Shown: positions 7,012-14,925 of the stretch, in pieces
How the letters are laid out: each line of letters opens with the position of its first letter
How positions within the stretch are numbered: position 1 is the first letter of the stretch
Assembly: GCA_947311245.1 (NCBI GenBank)
Contig: CAMZKJ010000028.1
Span: 1-36,781, forward strand
DNA: 36,781 bases
DNA from: an uncultured Candidatus Altimarinota bacterium
GTDB taxonomy: Bacteria > Patescibacteriota > Gracilibacteria > CAIRYL01
Direction: 5' to 3'
Translations under genes and position numbers: made by a program
Notes under the pieces: generated by a model
Seen by the model: the letters and a program-made list of their open reading frames with translations, nothing else
The model's database searches: none
Told to the model about the DNA's origin: nothing

Positions 7012-9555
7012 ATGACTGATAATAATACAGAAAATAATAATATAAGCTTGGATATACCTGAAGTGCATGATCCTAGGCTGATTAACCGAGATGTCTGTAA
7101 AGAAATGAAAGAATCGTATATTTCATATGCGATGAGTGTTATTATTTCACGAGCTTTACCAGATGTTCGAGATGGACTAAAACCAGTTCATCGGCGTATT
7201 TTATATGTAATGCATAAAAATGGACTTACAGCTCGAGCAAAATATCGAAAATCTGCAACTGTAGTGGGAGATGTAATGGGTAAATATCATCCACATGGAG
7301 ATAGTTCAATTTATGAGGCAATGGTTCGTATGGCACAATATTTCTCTTTGAGATATATGCTTGTAAATGGACAAGGAAACTTTGGTTCAATTGATGGAGA
7401 TAGTGCTGCAGCAATGCGGTATACGGAAGCAAAAATGCAAGCTATTACAGAAACTATTCTTGCTGATATTGAAAAAGACACAGTTGATTATCAAGATAAT
7501 TATGATGGGTCTCATCAAGAGCCAACTGTTTTACCTTCACGAGTTCCTAATCTTCTTTTAAATGGAGTGATGGGGATTGCAGTAGGTATGGCAACGAATA
7601 TTCCACCACATAATTTAACAGAAGTTATAGACGGATTATTGCATTTATCAAAACACCCAGATGCAACGTTGGAAGATATTATGCAATTTATTAAAGGTCC
7701 TGATTTTCCTACATCAGGAGAGATTTATGATAAAGAAGCTATTAAAACTGCATATGCAACGGGACGAGGGTCTATTATTATGCGTGGAAAAGCTGAAATA
7801 ACTGAAACAAGCACAGGAAAAGCAAGAATTATTATTACTGAACTTCCTTATCAAATAAATAAGGCAAACTTGGTAGAAAAAATTGCGCATCTTGTGCGAG
7901 AAAAAATTATAGAAGGAGTCTCTGGTCTTCGAGATGAATCAAATAAAGAGGGGATTCGAATTGTTGTAGATTTAAAAAAAGATTCTTTTCCAAAGAAAAT
8001 TTTAAATTTAATTTATAAAAATACTCAACTTCAGTCCTCATTTGGATGTAATTTTATTGCATTAGTTGATAACGGAAGACAACCAAAACTTCTTGATTTA
8101 ATATCAATTTTGCAAGAATTTTTAACACATAGAAAAGTTGTTATTACACGAAGAACGCAGTATGAACTTCGAATTGCACAAGCTCGAGCTCATATCTTAG
8201 AAGGGTTAAAAAAAGCATTAGATCATATCGATGAAATTATTGCATTAATTCGTTCATCTAACACAAGAGATATTGCAAAAGAAAAATTGATGGAGGTTTT
8301 TAATTTTTCTGAAATTCAAGCAAATGCAATTCTCGCAATGCGATTACAAGCATTAGCTGGACTAGAGCGAAAAAAAATAGAAGATGAATTAAAAGATAAG
8401 CTCGCATTTATTGATGACTGTTTAGATATTTTAGCAAAACCAGAGCGAATAAAAGCAATAATGACAGAAGAACTTATTGAAATAAAAGAGCAATATGGAG
8501 ATGAACGAAAAACTCAAATTTTTGATCATGCTCTTGGAGAAATTTCAGCAAAAGATATTCTTCCAAATGAACCAATGATTGTTACACTTTCTCAAAGTGG
8601 ATATATTAAAAGATTATCTCCTGATTCATATAAATCACAAGCCAGAGGAGGAAAAGGGAAACAAGGATCTGCTGCGAAAAGTGATGATGAATTAATGATT
8701 TCAATATTTACATCGAATCATAATAATTTATTATATTTTACTTCTCAAGGTCGAGTATTTTCTCTTCCTGCATATGAAATTCCAGAAGCAAGTAGAACTG
8801 CAAAAGGAAAAGCAATTGTAAATTTCTTAAACATGCAAGAAGGAGAAACTATTACATCTATTCTTGATATCACAAAAAATATAGGAAAATATTTATTCTT
8901 TTGTACTGAAGGAGGAGTTGTAAAACGATCTGAAACAGAGTTATTTGCAAATATTCGTCAAAATGGATTAAAAGCAGTCGGGTTAAAAGATGGTGATCAA
9001 TTAAAATGGGTTCAACCTTGTAATAGTGGAGATGAAGTTATGATTATTACAAGTGAAGGGAAAGGAATTCGATTTGAAGCTGATGAAATACGAAGCATGG
9101 GGCGAACAGCAGCAGGAGTGCGTGGAATTAAACTAAAAATTTCGGATACAGTGGTAGGAATGGATATCGTAAAAAAAGGCGATGATGAATCTACAATGCT
9201 TGTTGTAATGCAAAATGGACTTGGAAAAATGACAAAAGTTTCTGCTTATCGAAAACAAGGACGAGGAGGGGCTGGAGTAAAAACAGCTAATGTTACTAAA
9301 AAAACGGGATTGGTTGTTGCTGCAAAAATTTTAGAAGAAAATTCAAATTGCGATTTAATTCTTTCTGCAAAATCTGGACAAGCAATTCGCTTATCATCGT
9401 CGTCTGTTCCATCTCAAGGACGATCTACTCAAGGAGTAATTTTAATGAGATTACCAGCAGGTGATACCGTGTCTTCTGTTTCAGTTATTCAAAGTATTTT
9501 AGGCGAAGAGGAATCTAGTAATAATGATTCTGATACTCAAACTGCTTTATTATAA
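7012..9555 (+). CDS. gyrA: DNA gyrase subunit A
   Basis: GyrA is the DNA-cleaving subunit of gyrase, which introduces negative supercoils using ATP hydrolysed by GyrB. This 847-residue protein has the breakage-reunion domain first: [20 protein letters not shown], the quinolone-determining segment [19 protein letters not shown], and the catalytic tyrosine Y137 in AAAMRYTEA. The six-bladed C-terminal wrapping domain includes the GyrA box QARGGKG (near residue 545), which separates gyrase from topoisomerase IV ParC. The serine equivalent to E. coli S83 is kept, and the Asp87 position is Glu. The short acidic tail ([12 protein letters not shown]) is typical. gyrB is not in this window. Confidence 0.96.
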   Translation: MTDNNTENNNISLDIPEVHDPRLINRDVCKEMKESYISYAMSVIISRALPDVRDGLKPVHRRILYVMHKNGLTARAKYRKSATVVGDVMGKYHPHGDSSIYEAMVRMAQYFSLRYMLVNGQGNFGSIDGDSAAAMRYTEAKMQAITETILADIEKDTVDYQDNYDGSHQEPTVLPSRVPNLLLNGVMGIAVGMATNIPPHNLTEVIDGLLHLSKHPDATLEDIMQFIKGPDFPTSGEIYDKEAIKTAYATGRGSIIMRGKAEITETSTGKARIIITELPYQINKANLVEKIAHLVREKIIEGVSGLRDESNKEGIRIVVDLKKDSFPKKILNLIYKNTQLQSSFGCNFIALVDNGRQPKLLDLISILQEFLTHRKVVITRRTQYELRIAQARAHILEGLKKALDHIDEIIALIRSSNTRDIAKEKLMEVFNFSEIQANAILAMRLQALAGLERKKIEDELKDKLAFIDDCLDILAKPERIKAIMTEELIEIKEQYGDERKTQIFDHALGEISAKDILPNEPMIVTLSQSGYIKRLSPDSYKSQARGGKGKQGSAAKSDDELMISIFTSNHNNLLYFTSQGRVFSLPAYEIPEASRTAKGKAIVNFLNMQEGETITSILDITKNIGKYLFFCTEGGVVKRSETELFANIRQNGLKAVGLKDGDQLKWVQPCNSGDEVMIITSEGKGIRFEADEIRSMGRTAAGVRGIKLKISDTVVGMDIVKKGDDESTMLVVMQNGLGKMTKVSAYRKQGRGGAGVKTANVTKKTGLVVAAKILEENSNCDLILSAKSGQAIRLSSSSVPSQGRSTQGVILMRLPAGDTVSSVSVIQSILGEEESSNNDSDTQTALL

Positions 9556-9599
9556 TTCTTGTTATAAGTTTTATTAAAATCTTTTACATTATTTAAAAA

Positions 9600-10106
9600 A
9601 TGAAAAAAATAAAAAATATTAAATTCTTAGCAAGTTTATTTGCTATTTTAGGAGTTGTTTCGTTTTCAGGATGTGTTGAATCAGATCAAAATACAAATGC
9701 TATAAATACTACACATATTGATAGACCAGATTTAACAGAAGATACTGTTACCAAATCGGATGGAACCGTTATAAAAATACAAGGTTCTTCTAAACAATCT
9801 GTAAAAAATAAAAATGCAAATATTAGGACAAATCAAATATTTGAATCTGTAAAAAACTCCACACTTGTTATCGAATCGGGAACTACAGAAATTACTGGAT
9901 ATATAAAAGAATCAACTATTACTGTAAAAAAAGGAGCTCTATTGAAAACCCCTTATGTAAAAAAATCAAAAATTATAGTTCAAGAAGGAGGGGATTTACA
10001 AATTGTATCTCGTTTAAAAGATGCAGAAATTATATTAGAGAATGTTAAAAATTTTTCAGTAAGACCGTTAGATATTGATGGTAATTCTAAAATTTTAGAA
10101 GAATAA
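9600..10106 (+). CDS. Lipoprotein with bactofilin-like beta repeats, unknown
   Basis: This 168-residue protein has a lipoprotein signal peptide: a basic start, a hydrophobic core and lipobox FSGC with C25 as the lipidated residue. A polar linker follows. From about 75 to 165 there are alternating short strands of the type STLVIESGTTEITGYI and STITVKKGALLKTPYV, each about 18-20 residues, like one turn of a right-handed beta helix as in bactofilins. I infer a small beta-solenoid on the outer face of the membrane. It is followed 1 base later by a small membrane protein gene and is probably cotranscribed with it. Confidence 0.75.
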   Translation: MKKIKNIKFLASLFAILGVVSFSGCVESDQNTNAINTTHIDRPDLTEDTVTKSDGTVIKIQGSSKQSVKNKNANIRTNQIFESVKNSTLVIESGTTEITGYIKESTITVKKGALLKTPYVKKSKIIVQEGGDLQIVSRLKDAEIILENVKNFSVRPLDIDGNSKILEE

Positions 10107-10107
10107 T

Positions 10108-10350
10108 ATGAATATATTTTATGCAATACTTGGATTTATTCTCGCGTTTTCCCTTATTAAATACCGATATTATCTGTATAAAACTATGGGGTCGTGGTCG
10201 TTTGCCGAAAAAATATTTGGTTCTGGTGGAACAATAACAGCAATAGTATTGATAGCTTTTCTTGTGATTATTTGTTCATTTATGTTGATGTTTGGACAAT
10301 TTGATACTGCTTTTACTGGCATATCAAAATATACAAAAGGCGATTCATAA
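10108..10350 (+). CDS. Small two-helix membrane protein, unknown
   Basis: This 80-residue protein has two hydrophobic segments (about 2-20 and 45-68) around a basic loop containing KYRYYLYKTMGSWSF. The ATG begins one base after the stop of the lipoprotein gene, so translation is likely coupled. The pair may act together at the membrane, but nothing identifies a function. The gene converges with the 10370-10675 gene, with only 19 bases between them and no hairpin. Confidence 0.7.
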   Translation: MNIFYAILGFILAFSLIKYRYYLYKTMGSWSFAEKIFGSGGTITAIVLIAFLVIICSFMLMFGQFDTAFTGISKYTKGDS

Positions 10351-10369
10351 TACTATGTATTCTAAAGAC

Positions 10370-10675
10370 TTAATTTTCTGTTCCATGTAAAATTTGTAAA
10401 TTTTCAGATTTTATATTCTTTGAATTTATAGTCTCATTGTGTGAAGAGCGAATTATATCTGCACTAAACTTCATGTGCTTTCTATGTGCTTCAGATAAAA
10501 AATCGGGTAAAATATATACAGCTCCAAAAAGTGTGAAAGCTATCGCGATTGCAGAAACAGTAATAATTCGTTTTTTACTTTTAATGTTTTCTGAAAAATC
10601 ATGAACCTCTTTATCTTCAATAAAATCAATTATTGATTCTTGGTTGTTGTTCTTGTTGTCAGAAGAGAAAGGCAT
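10370..10675 (-). CDS. Small single-pass membrane protein, unknown
   Basis: This 101-residue protein has an acidic Asn-rich N-terminus, one membrane helix (about 36-57, RIITVSAIAIAFTLFGAVYI) and a polar C-terminal part of about 44 residues. It is the only minus-strand gene in a long plus-strand block and has its own strong promoter (10722-10750). The N-terminus should be cytoplasmic and the tail outside. I do not recognise the family. Confidence 0.7.
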   Translation of the reverse strand: MPFSSDNKNNNQESIIDFIEDKEVHDFSENIKSKKRIITVSAIAIAFTLFGAVYILPDFLSEAHRKHMKFSADIIRSSHNETINSKNIKSENLQILHGTEN

Positions 10676-10721
10676 AAGTTTGTGTAATATGTGTATATAT
10701 TTTGTTATTATTTGTAAATAC

Positions 10722-10750
10722 AGAATACAAGTTTATTTGACTTTTGTCAA
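10722..10750 (-). promoter_or_regulatory. Promoter for 10370-10675 with palindromic -35
   Basis: On the minus strand TTGACA (10750-10745), 17 bases, TATTCT (10727-10722). The -35 is part of a TTGAC-N4-GTCAA palindrome (10737-10750), which may be an operator. The leader is about 40 bases. The rest of 10751-10905 is A/T-rich spacer with no gene. Confidence 0.65.
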
Positions 10751-10844
10751 TAAATATTTAATTACATTGTCTTTTTATAAATATTCAAGCCTTAATTTTA
10801 CCCTATTTTATCGGAAATATTATATAATTAAAAATAAAATTTAG

Positions 10845-10873
10845 TTGAATTATTTATAAAAAATATATACTCT
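10845..10873 (+). promoter_or_regulatory. Candidate promoter for pgk
   Basis: TTGAAT (10845-10850) is followed by TACTCT at 17 bases (10868-10873) or TATACT at 15 bases (10866-10871). The match is moderate. The leader to the pgk ATG would be about 27 bases. Confidence 0.4.
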
Positions 10874-10905
10874 AATCATAAAATTATTATTTAATATTTA
10901 TTTTC

Positions 10906-12144
10906 ATGTCAAACTCTCCAGTTGCTATAGATGATTTATATAGAAGATTATCTAATCAAGATAAAGGTGTTTTAAAGGGAAAAAAAGCTCTTATTCGAGT
11001 TGATTTTAATGTCCCAATGACAGATGGAAAAATTGATGACGATTCAAGAATTAAAGCAGCAATTCCAACTCTTCAATATTTATTAGAAAATGATTGTTCA
11101 GTTGTTATTTTATCTCATCTTGGGCGACCGAAAGGAAAAGTTGTTGAAACATTACGATTAAATCCTATAGCCAAAAGACTTGAAGATTTACTTGGAAAAA
11201 CAGTTACAAAACTGGATACTTGTATAGGAGATGATGTTCAAAGTGCAAAAAAAAATCTAAAACCTGGAGAAGTTTTACTGCTAGAGAATACTCGATTTTA
11301 CTCTGATGAAACGCATAATCTTGCACCTTTTTCACGAGAATTAGCAGAAAATATGGATTTCTTTGTACAAGATGCATTTGGATGTGTACATAGAGCTCAT
11401 GCCTCTGTAGAAGGAGTAACTCATTTTTTACCATCAATGATGGGATTTCTTGTTGAAAAAGAATTTGAAGCCTTGAAAAATATATTTGTAAATAAAAAAA
11501 AGCCACTCACTCTTGTAATTGGTGGAGCAAAAATAGATACAAAAATTGGAGTTATTCGAAATTTTTTACCAATTGCAGATACCATTTTAATTGGAGGAGG
11601 ACTTGCAAATACTTTTTTTAATGCAAAAGGGTACAATGTAAAAGATTCATTAGTAGAATTAGATAAAGCAAGTATTGCATTAGAAATTTTACAAGATGCA
11701 GGAGAAGAAGCATGCCAAATTATGCTTCCTCGAGACTTTGTTGTTTCAAAAGAAATTTCAGAAACAGCAGAAACAAGAATTTTAAATAGAACAAAAGGAG
11801 AAAAAATGAATGATGGTGAAAAAATTCTTGATATTGGCCCAGAAACTATTAATCGATTTTCTGAGGTCATTGCTAAATCTCAAACGATTATTTGGAATGG
11901 ACCTGCTGGATTATTTGAATTTTCACCATTTGAAGAAGGAACAAAAGCATTAGGGAAAGCTATTGAAAGCAATAATAATATTACTATTGTTGGAGGAGGA
12001 GACAGTGTTGATGCAATTAATCGATTTGGATTTGATCAAAATAAATTTTCCCATATTTCAACAGGAGGTGGAGCAATGCTTGAGTTTTTAGAAGGGAAAA
12101 TGCTTCCAGGGATTTCTGCTCTAAAAAAACATCATGAGCTGTAA
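10906..12144 (+). CDS. pgk: Phosphoglycerate kinase
   Basis: Pgk transfers phosphate from 1,3-bisphosphoglycerate to ADP, the first ATP-forming step of glycolysis. The protein has 412 residues, slightly above the usual 390-400, with a short extra N-terminus before GKKALIRVDFNVP. Visible motifs are the N-domain substrate loop (DFNVPM, SHLGRPKG, ENTRFY, DAFGCVHRAHAS), the hinge and nucleotide domain (LVIGGAKIDTKIGVI, ILIGGGLANTFF) and the C-terminal GGGDSVDAI..STGGGAMLEFLEG. Unknown membrane and zinc-finger genes follow 43 and about 600 bases downstream. Confidence 0.97.
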   Translation: MSNSPVAIDDLYRRLSNQDKGVLKGKKALIRVDFNVPMTDGKIDDDSRIKAAIPTLQYLLENDCSVVILSHLGRPKGKVVETLRLNPIAKRLEDLLGKTVTKLDTCIGDDVQSAKKNLKPGEVLLLENTRFYSDETHNLAPFSRELAENMDFFVQDAFGCVHRAHASVEGVTHFLPSMMGFLVEKEFEALKNIFVNKKKPLTLVIGGAKIDTKIGVIRNFLPIADTILIGGGLANTFFNAKGYNVKDSLVELDKASIALEILQDAGEEACQIMLPRDFVVSKEISETAETRILNRTKGEKMNDGEKILDIGPETINRFSEVIAKSQTIIWNGPAGLFEFSPFEEGTKALGKAIESNNNITIVGGGDSVDAINRFGFDQNKFSHISTGGGAMLEFLEGKMLPGISALKKHHEL

Positions 12145-12187
12145 AAAAATAAAATACGAAAAATAATTATTTAGATATAAACGAGAA

Positions 12188-12727
12188 ATGTATAAAAAAC
12201 CAGAAAAACCATCTACTTTGTTTGAAATTATAGAACACTTTTTAACTCTTCCATTTGGGCGTAAAGTATTATTTATATTCGCAATTATTGGTTTTATTTC
12301 GCTTTTTTTACCGTGGTTTTATGAAGGATTACGATTATTTAATATTTTTGGTAAATTCACGATTATAGGATTTATGCTGTCTCTATTCAGTTCATTTATT
12401 ATATTGATATCTATAAGAGAAACGTTTTTTTATAAAAAATATTTTTTAAAACTCCCTAATTATTACGCATTTTTATTACTCTTAATTATAGGTCTTTATA
12501 CTCTTATATTGCAAACATCTGCATTATATGAGCTTTTAAATTATAACCCACAAGCTCGTATTTCATTTGGTGGAATGTTGCTGTTTTTTTCGTATGGCTT
12601 CTCATTGTTTGGCTTACTTATCTCAAAAAATTATATTCCAGAAAAACCAAAAGAAAAAAAACAGAAAGATGCGAAAGATGTAAATATTTCTAATATATCT
12701 TTGCAAGTAGAAAAATATAACACATAA
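12188..12727 (+). CDS. Four-helix membrane protein, unknown
   Basis: This 179-residue protein has four hydrophobic segments (about 25-43, 55-76, 92-112, 126-146), short loops and a charged Lys-rich C-terminal tail (EKPKEKKQKDAKD) that should be cytoplasmic. No catalytic motif is seen. It lies between pgk and a small zinc-finger-type gene on the same strand, with gaps of 43 and 16 bases, so the three may share a transcript. I do not recognise the family. Confidence 0.75.
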   Translation: MYKKPEKPSTLFEIIEHFLTLPFGRKVLFIFAIIGFISLFLPWFYEGLRLFNIFGKFTIIGFMLSLFSSFIILISIRETFFYKKYFLKLPNYYAFLLLLIIGLYTLILQTSALYELLNYNPQARISFGGMLLFFSYGFSLFGLLISKNYIPEKPKEKKQKDAKDVNISNISLQVEKYNT

Positions 12728-12743
12728 AATAATTACCTATTAT

Positions 12744-13160
12744 ATGAATGAATTAAGAAAAAATAAGAAAAATGATAAAAATAAGAAATATAATTCCTTA
12801 ACACCATCTGAAAAGTTAAGTTATAATTTTTTAACAGATAAAGAGGATGATATTCTTATTGAAGAAACTCAAATTGATTATGATGGCTTAATTAATCTCG
12901 ATAAAAAAGATTTTAGCTTAAACGCAAAACCAGATTTTATCCCAAAAGAGAATGATGAAGATATTGCATTTTATTGTAAACATTGTAAAAAAATAACAGA
13001 TATTTTAGATATAGATGAAGTAAACAATAGTACAGATATTCCTGATATTAAATTTAAAAAAAATAAAAATGATATTTCTTTAATTTGTGAGGTTTGTAAT
13101 AAAAAAGAAATTATTATAGGAACAACAAGAGGACTTAATGAACACTTTCATTTAACATAA
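12744..13160 (+). CDS. Small protein with a four-cysteine zinc-binding motif
   Basis: This 138-residue soluble protein has a very basic, Asn/Lys-rich N-terminus (LRKNKKNDKNKKYN) and an acidic middle. Two CxxC pairs, C78/C81 (FYCKHCKK) and C115/C118 (LICEVCNKK), are separated by about 33 residues and could form a treble-clef or ribbon-type zinc site. Such proteins often bind nucleic acid, but nothing here proves that. The last codons and stop lie inside the left arm of a perfect 16-bp inverted repeat. I do not recognise the family. Confidence 0.7.
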   Translation: MNELRKNKKNDKNKKYNSLTPSEKLSYNFLTDKEDDILIEETQIDYDGLINLDKKDFSLNAKPDFIPKENDEDIAFYCKHCKKITDILDIDEVNNSTDIPDIKFKKNKNDISLICEVCNKKEIIIGTTRGLNEHFHLT

Positions 13161-13187
13161 CACAATGTATCTTGTGTTATGTTAAAT
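13150..13187. repeat. Perfect 16-bp inverted repeat at gene end
   Basis: Arms 13150-13165 and 13172-13187 (ATTTAACATAACACAA and its exact complement) enclose the loop TGTATC. No T-run follows on either strand, unlike the other terminators in this window. It includes the stop codon of the zinc-motif gene and lies 27 bases before the glycosyltransferase start. It may protect an mRNA end, act as a weak terminator, or bind a protein. Confidence 0.85.
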
Positions 13188-13213
13188 AAAAAACACTATA
13201 TAATTTATAAAAT

Positions 13214-14341
13214 ATGCACCTTTGTATAGACGCAAGAATATTTTCTCCAAAATTTACAGGAATAGGAAGATATACACATGAACTGGTAAAACAATTTTTA
13301 GTACTAAAACCAGATTGGAAATTTACATTATTTCTAGCAACAGAACAATATGATGTTTTTCTATCTGAAATAAAAAAGAATCCTTTATACGCGAATATAA
13401 ACATACAACTATTAGAGGCAAATGAAAAAATGTACTCAGTGCAGGAACAAACAATATTTTTAAAAAAATTAAATAAAATTCATGCTGATATTTTTTGGTT
13501 TCCACATTTTAATGTTCCATATTTTTTCAATAAAAAATTTGTTGTAACCGTTCATGACTTAACACTTTCAAAATTTCCAGGAAAAAAAATGAATTCATTT
13601 TTTCATAGGTTTATATATTTTAAAATTTTACGACATGCATTAAAAAAATCAAAACATATATTAACAGTTTCTCAAAATACAAAAGATGATATTATTACTG
13701 ATGAAAACATTGATGCAAAAAAAATTACTATAGCTCATAATGCAGTTGGAGAAGAGTTTTTTGAATATAAAGAAAAGTTACAAAGTGAAATTGAAATTAC
13801 GGAAAAATCTAAATATTTTTTATATACAGGGCAACACAGAGAGCATAAAAATGTTATTACACTTGTAAAAGCATTTCATTTATTTCTAAAAAATAATAAA
13901 AATTACAGATTAGTATTAACGGGAAAACCAAATCCATTATATCCAGATGTAATAAATTATATTAAAAATAATAATTTAGAAAAAAATATTATTTTAGCAG
14001 GATTAGTTCCAGAAAGAGAATTATTACAATTATATAAAAATGCGAAATGTTATATATTTCCAAGTTTATATGAAGGTTTTGGTATCCCCCCACTTGAAGC
14101 AATGGCTATGAATACACCTGTAATTGCGTCAAATTCTTCATGTATTCCTGAAATTTGTGAAAATGCAGCTATTTATTTTAATCCAAATGATATAAATATG
14201 TTAGCTGAAAAAATGCAAGAATTAGTTAAAAATAAGTGGTTAGAAGAAAAATTAATAGAATCAGGAAAAATACAGGTTAAAAAATATAATTGGAAAAAAT
14301 CAGCAATAATTATATTAAAAAAATTTGAAGAATTACTATAA
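13214..14341 (+). CDS. Glycosyltransferase family 4 (GT-B fold)
   Basis: This 375-residue protein, the usual size, transfers a sugar from a nucleotide-sugar donor. The N-terminal acceptor domain has RIFSPKFTGIGRYTHELVKQF and FVVTVHDLTL..PGKK. The C-terminal donor domain has YTGQHREHKNVITLVKAF, VLTGKP, ILAGLVPERELLQLYKNA and the EX7E-type motif YEGFGIPPLEAMA, then NTPVIASNSSCIPEICENAA. This is the architecture of mannosyl- or rhamnosyl-transferases of polysaccharide synthesis. The substrate cannot be told from sequence. No other polysaccharide genes lie nearby. Confidence 0.9.
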   Translation: MHLCIDARIFSPKFTGIGRYTHELVKQFLVLKPDWKFTLFLATEQYDVFLSEIKKNPLYANINIQLLEANEKMYSVQEQTIFLKKLNKIHADIFWFPHFNVPYFFNKKFVVTVHDLTLSKFPGKKMNSFFHRFIYFKILRHALKKSKHILTVSQNTKDDIITDENIDAKKITIAHNAVGEEFFEYKEKLQSEIEITEKSKYFLYTGQHREHKNVITLVKAFHLFLKNNKNYRLVLTGKPNPLYPDVINYIKNNNLEKNIILAGLVPERELLQLYKNAKCYIFPSLYEGFGIPPLEAMAMNTPVIASNSSCIPEICENAAIYFNPNDINMLAEKMQELVKNKWLEEKLIESGKIQVKKYNWKKSAIIILKKFEELL

Positions 14342-14418
14342 TTACTGTATACTGAACAGAAGTAAGTTTACTTTAATAAATTTAAATAAACTTTAATAAT
14401 AATCTAAAAATAAACACT

Positions 14419-14832
14419 ATGCCTGATAATACAAAAAAAGATGATGTAGCTCTTATTATTCCAGATGAAACAAAGGAAAAATATCCTGATTTAGTTGAGA
14501 AAATTAAGAATAGTAAGTCAATGAATAATTCTGAACGGAATTATTGGTTACAGGTTTTACCTGTAATGACACCAGAACAAGTAAAAGAACTTGAAGATAT
14601 TCTTGATACGGAAATTCGAAAACTAAAAGAAATCGATGAAAAATATAGTAAAATGGAAGCCGCAGCTGCAGCTCGAGGTGGAAAAAAAGAACCTGCTCCT
14701 AAATTAACAGCGGAAGAAATAGCAAAACTTGATGCAGAAAAAAAAGCAAAAAGAAAAGCTCTTCAAGATGCAGAAAGAAAAGCACAAGAAAATAATAATC
14801 CAGATGATATTTTATCTCAACTTGGAATATAA
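14419..14832 (+). CDS. Charged helical protein, unknown
   Basis: This 137-residue soluble protein is almost wholly helical by composition. A first part carries MNNSERNYWLQVLPVMTPEQVKELEDIL (residues 35-62; shown here in pieces: MNNSERNYWLQ, VLPVMTPEQVKELEDIL). A Lys/Glu/Ala coiled coil follows (about 63-125), interrupted by AAAAARGGKKEPAP, and it ends in NNPDDILSQLGI. There is no membrane segment or catalytic motif. The gene stands alone, ending at a strong bidirectional terminator shared with guaA. I do not recognise it by name. Confidence 0.7.
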   Translation: MPDNTKKDDVALIIPDETKEKYPDLVEKIKNSKSMNNSERNYWLQVLPVMTPEQVKELEDILDTEIRKLKEIDEKYSKMEAAAAARGGKKEPAPKLTAEEIAKLDAEKKAKRKALQDAERKAQENNNPDDILSQLGI

Positions 14833-14840
14833 GGTACTCT

Positions 14841-14885
14841 TAAATAAAAAAGACCAAACTTCTACAGTCTGGTCTTTTTTATTTA
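14841..14885. terminator. Bidirectional terminator between 14419-14832 and guaA
   Basis: A 16-bp stem (14841-14856 with 14870-14885) has GACCA/TGGTC at its closed end and A and T runs at its open end, with a 13-base loop. It serves convergent genes on both strands. Confidence 0.9.
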
Positions 14886-14925
14886 ATTTCTATTTTACAG
14901 ATTAATATTTTTTACTTAATATTTT

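Noticed and set aside
10644..10844. 66-codon plus-strand frame in the spacer before pgk
   Set aside because: Overlaps the start and promoter of the minus-strand gene and has a Tyr/Phe/Ile composition expected of noncoding AT-rich DNA.
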